Notes under the pieces: model-generated
Told to the model about the DNA's origin: nothing
Database searches by the model: none
The model's input: only the letters and a program-made list of their open reading frames with translations
Made by a program: the position numbers and the translations under genes
Part shown: piece after piece, positions 11,197-20,147 of the stretch
Layout of the letters: each line of letters starts with the position of its first letter
How positions within the stretch are numbered: the first letter of the stretch is position 1
Assembly: GCA_014281115.1 (NCBI GenBank)
Contig: JACONQ010000018.1
Span: 1,302,001-1,366,000, forward strand
Origin: Laburnicola sp. R22_1
Taxonomy: Eukaryota > Ascomycota > Dothideomycetes > Pleosporales > Didymosphaeriaceae
Length of the DNA: 64,000 nucleotides
Reading direction: 5' to 3'

Positions 11197-13670
11197 TTTT
11201 TTTTTACGACTAAGGGGTTTCTAATAAAAATATTATAATAATAGTAGTTATTCCTTCTACTATTATATATACAGAAAAACATTTAAAGATATTAATAAAA
11301 AGGGGTTAGCACGTTATAAGCGAGCTAAGCAAGCTTAGTAGACTTAGCACACATATTCTAAGTAAAAAAAATCTATATGCAAAATATAATAAGGCTATAT
11401 TACTATACTATAGTTTTTCTTTTATCCCTCTCCTAAAGTTTTAAGTGGCCTCTTCGTAAAAATTTTGCTTGTGGGAGCAGCCCCGCGCCAAGACCGCCAA
11501 GCTCGCTTAGCAGTTCGAACGTGCTTTTTATTATTATTACCTTTTTATGCCTTTTTTAATTACTAAGTAGGGGGCTCTGCTTTTTTTATTATATTATTTA
11601 AGATAAAAGCCTTTGTCGTTCTACTTCTAGGTAGATAAAATAACGCCATACATACTATAGTTTAGAGTAGGAGGGGGATAAAAAGGTACTTAACTTTTAT
11701 CTCTCTTCTTTACTATTATTTCTAAAGATATTACTAGTAGTAATAGCTATAATAGTAGGTCTATACTACTTATAAGATATATACTAGATAAAAGCTTACA
11801 CACTATAGGTATACAAATGCTCTATCTCTATATTAAAGTTAATCTTAAAGAGACTTCTACTGTTCTATTTCTTACTATTTTCTTAGGCCCTAATATTAAT
11901 GCCGCTATTAACGCCGCCTAAAAGTATGCTTTAATAATCTATCTGCTTAAAGTTACTACATCTATACTAGAGTATTACTTTATTTATAAGATTATTAATA
12001 GAAAGTAGATATATTTTACCCTATATAAGGTAGTTTTAGTATACTAGTTAGACTAGTAATAAATTAGTAACTATAGGCGTAGTAATAAATATAAAAACTT
12101 CTTACTATACCTATAATGCCTTATATTACTATGTATAATCGCATTACTTATTTAGTGTTAATTACCCTTTTTAACCACATTTTTTTAATTTAAGCCTATG
12201 TAGGTTAGGATAAAAAGACTACTCTAGTCTAGCGCCTAAAAATATAATTTACTTCTAGTCTTTACTAACGTAATAGTAGTTACTATACACTCGTCCTACT
12301 ATCTATAAGCGCTCTAACACTATTAATTTACTTAAAGTATATATAGTAAACTAAGCTCTATTATTACTATTATTGCGCTTACCTAACGCTATAACTATAA
12401 GAATCTAATGTATTTACGTAACTCTCTTCTCCCCTAGTAACTTATTAATAAATATCTTCTTTTGTCCCTTAATCTTGCCCTTTATTACTACTATCCTAAT
12501 CTATAATAATATAATAAACTGTAGTAGGAACTCTATATATCTATTATAGCGCCTATAGTTACTAATCTATTACTAGCCTAACTAGTATACAAGGACTACC
12601 TTATATAGAGTAAGGTATACCTTTTACTTCCTAGTAATAATACCCTAGATAGAGTAGTATTCTAGTGTAGACCTAGTAACTTTAAGTAAATAGATTAGAG
12701 CGTACTTTTAGGTAGTGTTAACCGCAATTTTAGTATTAGGACTTAAGAGAATAGTAAGAAATAAAGTAATAGTAATAGATAATATTTTATTAAGGTTAAC
12801 TTTAATATAGAGATAGAGCGTTAGTATACTTATAGTGTGTAAGCTTCTACCTAGTATATATTACTTATAAGTAGCACATAAACCTACTAATATAATAGCT
12901 ATTGCTTTTAGTAATATCTTTAGGGATAATAGTAGAGGAGATAATAGTTATAGCATTATAGCGCTAGCGCTATCTTATACCTTCCCCTACTTTAAACTAA
13001 TATAATAATGTAGCCTTATTATATTTTGCATATAGATTTTTTTGCTTAGAGTAAGCGCGCTAAGTCTACTAAGCTTGCTTAGCTTACTTATAACGCACTA
13101 TCTTCTTTTTATTAATACTACTTTAAAATGCTTTTCTGTGTTAATAATAGTAGGAGGGATAACTGCTATTATTGTAATATTTTTATTAGAAAACTCCTTA
13201 GTCGTATAAAAAAACTATTACTATATATTAGGAAGAAAATAAATAAGAATAGAATTAAAGGCAGTAAAGAGAAGATAAAGATATTTATTAATAAGTTACT
13301 AAGGAAGAAGAGCATTACATAGCTATGTTAGATTCTTATAGTTATTATAGTATTAAATAGTAAGCGTGTTATATAAGTATACTGCATAGTAGTACACAAA
13401 TATAGTGTAATTACTAATAATAGAGTAAAAGTTAGTTTACTATGCACGCTTTAAGTAAATTTAATAGGTGTTAGAGCGCTTATAGATAATTAGAAGGCGA
13501 GTGCGCAGTAACTACTATTATATTAGTAGAGACTAGAAGTAGACTATATTTTTAGATGCTATACTAGAGCGGCCTTTCTATTCCAACCTACGTAGGCTTA
13601 AATTAAAAAAATAGGATTAAAAAGGGTAATTAACACTAAATAAATAATACGATCCTAAGAATCTATAAAT
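11197..13670. mobile_element. Interlocked inverted-repeat (foldback) block
   Basis: Two pairs of long inverted repeats are interleaved here. Arm D (11197 to about 12105) returns inverted at about 12535-13217. Its outer end is a T-run followed by ACGACTAAGGGGTTTC, matched at 13178-13214. Segment C (about 12110-12530) returns inverted at about 13220-13670 (anchor TTAGTGTTAATTACCC at 12155, inverse near 13640). The order is therefore D, C, D-inverted, C-inverted. The left D arm also carries an extra piece of about 250 bp (11410-11660) that includes repeat A copy 2. No open frame or transposase motif is readable. RIP-type changes separate the copies. Confidence 0.65.
11528..11657 (-). repeat. Repeat family A, copy 2 (inverted)
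   Basis: This is the reverse complement of the repeat at 8680-8812, with the same order of blocks: ACTAAGTAGGGGGCTCTGC core, AAAAGCCTTT, CTAGGTAG, then a terminal AACGCC and ATACATACT. Copies 1 and 2 face each other over about 2.98 kb, like terminal inverted repeats of one element that would span the low-RIP insert and the telomere-like array. It also lies inside the left arm of the foldback block and is missing from the right arm, so it was inserted after that block formed. Confidence 0.7.
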
Positions 13671-14190
13671 AAAGAATATTACTAGTAGAGCTTAAAAGTT
13701 ACTAATAATTAATAATTAGTATAAAGTAGTTTTAAGGTATACTAGTAAGCTAGCAAGTAAATAAAAAAAGATTAGAAAGCTAGTAGAGAAAGTAAAAATT
13801 TAGTAATAATTATACTTTATTACTAATTAGTTTAGCTTACTACTACGCTATAAGTAAGCATAGTAAAAATTAAGTTACTTACTAAAATTAAGTTACTTAC
13901 TAAAATTAAGTAGTATAGTATTTAAAAAAAGGTAGAGGATAGCGCACTATAAATACCTTATTTACCTAATTTAGACTAGTATAATTTCTTATTAGTTTCT
14001 TATTATAAATATTTATATTACCTATTATATAATTTAAGTAAAGATAAAAGATATTTTTATTTTTAATTAAACATTTTACCTATTTTTACTTACTTTTACT
14101 AAATTTTTATTTAACTTCTCTTACTTACTCTAGCAAATTTAAATAGCTAGTTACTTTTTTTAATTATAACTATAGCCTTATATAAATATA

Positions 14191-14270
14191 CTTATTTTTA
14201 TTATATTATTTAAGATAAAAGCCTTTATTGCACTACCTCTAGGTAGTTAACTTAACGCTACATATAAATA
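14191..14270 (-). repeat. Repeat family A, partial copy 3 (inverted)
   Basis: It matches the outer 80 bp of family A in inverted orientation: TATTATTTAAGATAAAAGCC, CACTACCTCTAGGTAGTTAA, then CTTAACGCTACATATA. The inner core with the CCCCC tract is absent. Confidence 0.65.
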
Positions 14271-14528
14271 TACTTAAGTCTTTAAAATATAAATAAATAT
14301 ATCTCTTAACTAAATAAAATATATAGTGCTAGTTAGTAATTATAAAATTTATTTTAGTATACTAGAGCGCTCTTAAGGTAAAAGTAATTTTAAAAAAGAG
14401 ATAATATTATAAAATCTATATATATATACTAAAGTTAGCTAGATTAAATAACTTTTAGTATATAATATTATTTATAAGGGATTTTTATTCTATAGTACTT
14501 TGTCTTATCTATTACTACTATTTACTAT

Positions 14529-14645
14529 AGTTTTTTTGCGACTAAGAGGTTTCTAATAAAAATATTATAATAATAGTAGATATTCCTTCTGCTATTGTAT
14601 ACATAGAAAAGCGTTTTAAGATATTAATAAAAAGGGGTTACTATT
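14529..14645 (+). repeat. Foldback end repeat (family B), extra copy
   Basis: A third copy of the outer end of the 11197-13670 foldback block: T-run, GCGACTAAGAGGTTTCTAAT, then a run to ATTAATAAAAAGGGGTTA. It stands alone next to telomere-like sequence. No matching inverse partner is seen nearby. Confidence 0.65.
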
Positions 14646-14654
14646 TATTATAGG

Positions 14655-14990
14655 CTAATAAATAGGTATAGGTTAAGTTAGGATTAGAGTCTTACGTAAG
14701 TAGGATTAGGTTAAGGTTAGAGTCTTACGTAATCTAACCTAACTCTAATCCAACCCTACTTACGTAAGACCTTAACCCCAATCTAACCTAGATTATATAA
14801 GACTCTACCCTAACCTGACCTAACCTATAGAGTACCTATTTAATACTATAATAAATAGCTATAATAATTAATTATTAACTAAAATTAAGTCTTACTTAAT
14901 TAGGTTAGGTTAGGGTAGAGTCTTATATAATTTAGATTAGGTTAGAGTTAGAGTCTTATATAAGTAGGATTAGATTAGGGTTAGAGTCTT
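14655..14990. repeat. Degenerate telomere-like repeats in both orientations
   Basis: Units of about 33 bp built from GGATTAGGTTAAGGTTAGAG plus TCTTACGTAAGTA are present first in one orientation (14655-14728), then inverted (14729-14830), then direct again (14896-14990). TTAGG and CCTAA motifs dominate. The alternation makes hairpins likely. Confidence 0.6.
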
Positions 14991-14991
14991 A

Positions 14992-15145
14992 TAGTTTTTT
15001 TTTGCGACTAAGGAGTTTCTAATAAAAATATTATAATAATAGCAGTTATCCCTCCTACTATTATTGACACAGAAAAGCGTTTCAAGGTATAATAAAAAGA
15101 GGTTAGCGCGTTGGCCCAAGCTCGCTAAGCGAGCTTAGAGTCCTA
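14992..15145 (+). repeat. Foldback end repeat (family B), fourth copy
   Basis: It matches the end repeat at 11197-11350 over its whole length, from the T-run and GCGACTAAGGAGTTTC to AGGTTAGCGCGTTGG and a short palindrome AGCTCGCTAAGCGAGCT (about 15119-15135). The palindrome is clearer here than in the other copies. Confidence 0.65.
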
Positions 15146-15149
15146 TATA

Positions 15150-15245
15150 ATCTAACCTAACCTTAACCTAACCTATACCTAAGGTCTATCTAACCCCAAC
15201 CTAACCCTATACCTAAGCTAGGTACCCCGAACCTATTTACTAGCC
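15150..15245. repeat. Telomere-like CCTAA array
   Basis: Runs of CCTAACC with the spacer CCTATACCTAAGGTCTATC are the same kind of unit as at 11026-11115, including the trailing CTAAGCTAGGTA and CCTATTTACTAGCCTA. This shows that the array and its downstream flank were duplicated together. Confidence 0.6.
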
Positions 15246-15564
15246 TAAGTTAATATACTTAGTTATTTCTTATTATGCCCTATATTACTCTACTACCTAT
15301 TCTCTAATAAATTAGAAAGAGTATAAAAAAGGTAATTATAAAAAAGCGAATATTATTATATAAAGTAGTAATTACTATATAGTAAGAGACTTTAACTTTA
15401 TACTTTAAAAAAAATTTTTAAAGCTTACTAAGTAGTTTACTAAGTAGATTACTAATTTTTTTAAATTTTAGCTAGTTAAAAAGTTTTATTTACTAATTAA
15501 TTAGTAGTATATAAATAGTATAAGTACTTTATATATAGGTGCCCTAGAATTCTAGATATACTAG

Positions 15565-15690
15565 TAGTATGTGTAGCGTTAAATTAACTACCTAGGGGTA
15601 GCACAATAAAGGCTTTTATCTTAAATAATATAATAAAAAAAGTAGAGCCCCCTACTTAGTAATTAAAAAAAGCGTAAAAAGGTAGTTATA
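15565..15690 (+). repeat. Repeat family A, copy 4
   Basis: A direct copy of the repeat at 8680: AGTATGTGTAGCGTTAAATT, CTACCTAGGGGTAGCAC, AAAGGCTTTTATCTTAAATA, and the AGTAGAGCCCCCTACTTAGT core. It faces away from copy 3. The following 350 bp up to the boundary hold no readable gene. Confidence 0.7.
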
Positions 15691-16034
15691 AAAATGCGTA
15701 GGTAATATATAATTCTATTATATTAGTAAGTTAATAATAAAAAGGCATATTAAATGCCTTAGTAGCGCGTTAGAGGCTTTTAAATTAGTAATTATTATAG
15801 GCAAAAAGTATAAGCTAAATTCTGCCTTCTTTATTAGAGAATTGCGTGTTTAATTATTAAGATATATTATATTAAGAGGGTAATAGGTGCTATTAAGCTT
15901 TTTTAACCAGCTTAGTGGGTTAACTAGCTTAGTAGTAGAATACATTACTACTAAAGTTAAAACTAAGTAATAAAATCTACTAAGGGCTCTTAACTCTATT
16001 GCTCTAGTATAGTATAAGATTTTGCGTACATTTA

Positions 16035-16200
16035 GCCTCTCGTTATGTTAGGAGTAACCCCTACTAGTGCTAAATATAATTTTTAAGGCTGTAATTGGCG
16101 AATCAGCGCTTCTACCCAATTACAGCTTATTAGTTAATACTAACAAAGGCTAGAATAGAATAGAAGATCTACAGGGGTTACTCCTGACGTTACGAGAGGC
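16035..16200. mobile_element. 166-bp foldback miniature element at the boundary
   Basis: The 28-bp ends (16035-16062 and 16173-16200) are inverted copies of each other with only a few mismatches. The left begins GCCTCTCGTTATG and ends GGAGTAACCCCT; the right begins AGGGGTTACTCC and ends TTACGAGAGGC. Inside is a second perfect 11-bp stem, GCTGTAATTGG (16088-16098) with CCAATTACAGC (16116-16126), around an 17-base loop. There is no coding capacity. It looks like a non-autonomous terminal-inverted-repeat element. No clear target duplication is seen. It marks the exact switch from AT-rich to balanced DNA. Confidence 0.7.
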
Positions 16201-16350
16201 AGAACAACACGTAGAACAACCAACAGCCTTAACTTTCGCTTAGTAGTTTGGTCGCCTCAACTTTCAGTATGGTCGGCTCAACTACATACACTAAATCAAT
16301 CTAACTATCGCGAACTATATGAGCCACATTCATCGATCCCGCACCAGCCC

Positions 16351-17502
16351 CTAACGACGTAACTTGTACCTCTCCGTCGTTTCGCTCCAGTGCTCATTGC
16401 CGGCCATCTGGTACTCCAGGCCCTTGATGTAGAGCTCGATGTCCTTCGTCCAGCCGGGCAAAGCACGGCGCTCGCACTGGAGCTTCTTGTGCACGAGCTC
16501 CCATTCGCGGCACATGAGGTAGAGCACGCGCTTGGAGGCCTCAAAGTCGAACCCGCTCTCGTCGGCGACGACCTTGACGCTGGTGCACAGGAAGGAGCCC
16601 TCGGGGTCGCCCACCTGCGCCTGGGACAGCTCCTTGTCGAAGCTGTGGATGTCGTTCATGGCCGACAGGTGCTTGCTGCAGTTCATCTCAATCTCGCGCA
16701 CGGACCCAAGATCTTCCGGAGAGAGGTGCAGGTTCATCGTGTAGCGTTGGAGCGCGGCCAGGAGCCTGTTTTTGCTCAAAAGGGGTCGGTTAGCGCCTCT
16801 TGTCTCTCGACACACGTTCGGCGCCTTCCTTCAGGAGGGATGGGAGGAGGGGGTTGCACTCACGCTCTGCCAACGTCGCGCTCGCGGTACTCGAGGTACT
16901 GCCGGAGGGAGGTGATTTGCATGCGCGTCTTATCTGTCTGGGCGCGCATGAAGGTGAAGGTGGGTTCGAGGATCTCGTCCGCCAGCACCGCGTCCTCCCT
17001 GCGCATCGTCTCCCAGATCTCAGCCATCATCCACTCGCACGGAATGGACTTGTCGGGGGCGACGTCACCCCGCATGATGGGCATTAGATGGTCGTTATAC
17101 GCCTTGCCGGCCGCGAAGCTCATGTTCTCGAGGATGTCTGCGTTTACCTGTCAGGGCCCATGTGTCTAAGGAGCTGGTAGACGTGGTAGAATGATAAATG
17201 TGCTCACCGTCAATCAGGAATAGGATGGTCAGCAGGCGACAGGCGGAGTGGATGCGATTGTCGAGAGCGAGCGGAAAGTAGAGACAAGTGACGGTCGAAA
17301 AGCCAGCAGCCACGAACTTCTTGCGTTCCTTTTCGCTCGCGAACGGCCAGTGCTCTAGGAACCAGCCAACGACTTCGGCGCCCGTCTCCTTCTCCAACGG
17401 GTGCCGCTTGTGCTGGAGGTAGCGCGGCGGTGGCGGCAACGTCGCGAGACTTGGCTCCAGATCAGGTGCTGGAACGGCTACTATCTTCTCGGTGGAAAAC
17501 AT
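16351..17502 (-). CDS. Class I sesquiterpene synthase
   Basis: Three exons (17502-17208, 17137-16864, 16765-16351) join in phase to 327 residues, the usual length of fungal sesquiterpene cyclases. The enzyme would ionise farnesyl diphosphate and cyclise it in the cytosol. Metal-binding motifs are intact: DDILE at residues 98-102, split by intron 1, and NDIHSFDKE (NSE triad Asn227, Ser231, Glu235). The RY pair near the C-terminus (322-323) binds diphosphate. The N-terminus lacks a signal peptide, as usual. The fold and motifs recall aristolochene-synthase-like enzymes; the product cannot be inferred. It is the first gene after the RIP block and diverges from an SDR gene. TATATAGG lies about 140 bp before the start codon on its strand. 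Confidence 0.92.
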
Positions 17503-18266
17503 CTTGGTAAGGCAGTGAAGTAGATGGTGTAGATAGTGCTAATAATGAAAGTGTGGATAGGGTTGACAATGATAGTGTGGATCGTGCGAATAAAGATAAT
17601 ATGGATACTCTGCAGAAAGCATCTTCTAGGACGTGCCTCCTATATAGGCAGTCTGAAGTCTGAAACCAGGCTGGAGCACAACCCGTACTCAAACGCTTGA
17701 AAGTACTGCCTTTGATCGGGCGGGTCCGGGGTTGAGTATTGCCGCATTCAAAATGGGCCGATGGACAGTCCCGGCAAGCGTGTGATACACATGACTTGGC
17801 AGGAACATGGAGGGAACTGCCCATTTGAGGAATCTGTGTACGGATCCAGGCTTCTGCAAACCGAGTGTCCCATCAGTCGTTTTGAAAAGCAGGGGCTTGT
17901 CTAGTATGCGGTGCTTCCACAGCAGATATGCCGCCGAAGGACGTTGGTCTGTTCAAGATCCAGGGAGACAAGCACAAGCAATGTGGAAGGTCCTTTTCGA
18001 GTCCATGTTGTGTAGCAGGCTGTTCATCTCATCAGGTGTAGAAGCCATGCACTGGCTCTCGGGCTTTCCATCTCATCGCAGGGCCGAGACGGGGCGTCCT
18101 GTTTCGGGGCGCCGCTCGGGGGGAGTCAAAAAAAATGGGACGAACTCTCTGTAGTTGTGTCAACATACTTCCTCTCCTGCTACATCTAGCCCTAGGGCGA
18201 ATGCATACACACGAAGACGCGGAAATTTGTTTCATTGGAGATATTCTGCAATAGCCCCTGCCGGCC
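17503..18266. promoter_or_regulatory. Divergent promoter of terpene synthase and SDR
   Basis: This 764-bp intergenic region must hold both upstream regions of the divergent pair. A TATA-like box in minus orientation (CCTATATAGG, around 17639-17648) fits the terpene synthase. No TATA box is obvious for the SDR. GC-rich stretches with CGGG and CCGG (about 17717-17732 and 18060-18118) could carry sites for the Zn2Cys6 regulator of the cluster, but I see no clean site. Open frames inside it look non-coding. Confidence 0.5.
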
Positions 18267-19431
18267 ATGACCTCGTTGAACATCCAGGAAGAAGACATCC
18301 CGCGCCTGGAGGGCAAAGTTGCTATTGTCACCGGTACGTGGTAACAAGCATGAGTGTGTACGTGTGGGACTTACAAGACGGGCGTGGCTAGGTGGCAGCT
18401 CTGGCATTGGTTTGGCCACAGCGCGCATTTTCCAGGAGCGTGGTGCGCACGTGCACGTGCTCGACCTGCACCCGGTCGACGACAACTTCGACTGCCATTT
18501 CAGTCCTTGGCCGCCGGCGGCCAACAAGAACACCAAGGCCAAGGGCTCTGCAGCAGCATGCGGAACCATCACGTATCGACACTGCGACGTGGCGGACTGG
18601 GCCAGCCTTCGACAGGCTTTCGCCGACATTGGCCACATTGACATGGCCGTCGCCAACGCGGGCGTCTCGCAGGACGGCGACTTCTTTGCTGACGCCCTTG
18701 ACGACACTGGGCTCCTGGCCGAGCCCCGCTACACCGTCATAGACGTCAACTTGCGCGCAGTGCTGAATTTCGTCAAGCTCAGCGTCCACGCCTTCAGGGA
18801 GCAACAACAGCAGGGCAAGGCCGGCGGCGCCATTGTGCTGGTCAGCAGCGCGACGGCATACGCTCCCGAGCTCAGCCTGCCTGTATACAGCGCCGTCAAG
18901 CTGTCGGTGAGTCTTTTCTTCTTCTTCTTCTCTTTCCTTTGTCTCCTTCTGCCCCCCTTCCCGGGCTGAGGTGGATGAAAAAGATGGGGGCAAAACTGAA
19001 GGCCAAGACAGGTCGTCGGCCTTGTTCGCGCACTGCGCCCGTCGGTCCCACATCTCTGCGGCGCCACCATCAACGGTGTAACGCCTGCCGCGACCGTTTC
19101 GAAGCTGCTCCCGCCCGATTTAGCCGCACCCATTGTCGCGGCGGGGGCGCCTGTCAGCACCGCGCACCATGTCGGTCTGGCCATTGCATTCTCGGCAACG
19201 GCACAGCAAGCGGGTCAAGTGGAGCCATATGGCCGCGACACTGAGGCGCAAGCGAGTGGGGCGACCCGGTGGAACGGGCGGGTTATCCTGACCCTTGGCG
19301 ACCGTTGGACGGAGCTCGAGGAGAGTGTAGCCAGGTTGCGGCCGCAGTGGATGGGCGAATGGAATGCAGAAATGACGGCCTTCCAGCAGAGGCTGACCGA
19401 CCAGCGGCCCTTTGCGGAGAGCAGCACGTAG
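18267..19431 (+). CDS. Short-chain dehydrogenase/reductase
   Basis: Three exons (18267-18333, 18392-18906, 19012-19431) give 333 residues. It is a classical SDR: NAD(P)-binding TGGSSGIG at residues 22-29, NAG in the middle, catalytic Ser174/175, and YSAVK with Tyr188 and Lys192. The second intron falls two residues after the catalytic Lys. Such enzymes interconvert alcohols and ketones and are common tailoring enzymes in terpenoid clusters. The shared promoter with the terpene synthase supports a role in oxidising the terpene alcohol made by the P450, but substrate and cofactor are not known. The region between the TGxxxGIG motif and NAG is longer than average, with a Pro/Ala/Lys-rich insert. 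Confidence 0.88.
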
Positions 19432-20147
19432 TCGTCCGCATAGCCTTGTGGGGAAAGAGAGAGAGAGAGAGAGGATGGAGCGTAGCGGTGTGGGGTGTGG
19501 GACCTGAGTACAACAAGTATCTACCTCCGTACCTAATGTATATGTACGGAGTCGGACCTACTGTATGTAAGTTTAAAGTAGTGAACACTCAAGGGGTCCC
19601 GCATTCAATGAACGGGCCACATCGTGATCGGATGAAATCAGCAAGTGCATCAATTCCAATCAACACCAGTACTCCTATACTCTATACCCAATGTGGTTAC
19701 GTTGCAACCCTACCCGCAGCGGGATTGTTGATCGTCCGGGGAACCTTGAGTGTTCACTATGTACAGTGTAGTTTCGTACTACGCCTTAGCGATATATTTT
19801 CTCCGGACCTATAGAACTGTGATCATAGCACTAAGTTGATGCAAGCCCTTGGCGGTGCGTCGGCATCAGGAGGCCACTATGCGTGAAGCGCGCCGTAGCA
19901 TAACGTCTCAAAGAAGACTTCGCGCATGTTCCGTACACGGTATAACGCTGTGATGGAAAGCTTGTTAGGGCGATAGGTGACCTAGGTGCGACGGCGCTCG
20001 CCGAGGTAAAAAGCAGCCTCGTCCGTAAAGTTGCTGGTACTAGGAATCACCCTGGGTGATGCTTGACTTCTGTTTTCTAGCGTATGTAGAAGGTAGATAT
20101 TATAAAACGCCCGTAGCAGTGGCTGTGCCAATACCATTCTGTGCACA
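19432..20147. other. Intergenic region between SDR and regulator
   Basis: It holds the SDR 3' region with a GA microsatellite (19458-19474), a TA-flanked miniature inverted-repeat element (19579-19759) and the promoter of the Zn2Cys6 gene. The sequence TATTATAAAACGCC at 20097-20110 is a TATA-like element about 45 bp before that start codon. I see no gene here. Confidence 0.6.
19579..19759. mobile_element. 181-bp MITE-like element with TA flanks
   Basis: TAGTGAACACTCAAGG (19579-19594) is repeated exactly as the inverse CCTTGAGTGTTCACTA (19744-19759). If the outer TA on each side is the duplicated target, the terminal repeats are 14 bp, as in Tc1/mariner-derived miniature elements. The interior has no open frame. 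It lies between the SDR and the regulator of the terpene cluster. Confidence 0.6.

Larger units (their letters stand above)
1..16034. repeat. AT-rich RIP-mutated repeat block
   Basis: This whole stretch is rich in A and T, with TpA very common and CpA/TpG scarce, and holds no open frame longer than about 65 codons. Frames that can be followed by eye (for example 905-1340 and the Copia relic) are interrupted almost only by TAA and TAG where CAA and CAG would be expected. This is the classical footprint of repeat-induced point mutation, a premeiotic process of ascomycetes acting on duplicated DNA. I see no intact gene. Composition changes abruptly near 16.0-16.3 kb. The block is probably heterochromatic; whether it is subtelomeric cannot be told from the window. 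Confidence 0.9.

Noticed and set aside
13128..13322. 64-codon open frame in the RIP block (plus)
   Set aside because: It overlaps the inverted foldback end and is Lys/Ile-rich only because of AT-rich composition; the homologous arm does not conserve it.
11026..15245. Chromosome end suggested by CCTAA arrays
   Set aside because: The arrays are short, degenerate, internal and in both orientations, so they are interspersed repeats and not a telomere.
16390..17169. 259-codon frame on the plus strand
   Set aside because: It lies antisense over the terpene synthase exons and runs through its introns; the minus strand carries the clear catalytic motifs.
17807..18154. 115-codon frame in the terpene/SDR promoter
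   Set aside because: Composition is not protein-like, no family is recognisable, and it lies in a divergent promoter.
18388..19184. Long minus-strand frames over the SDR gene
   Set aside because: They are antisense shadows caused by GC-rich third positions of the SDR.
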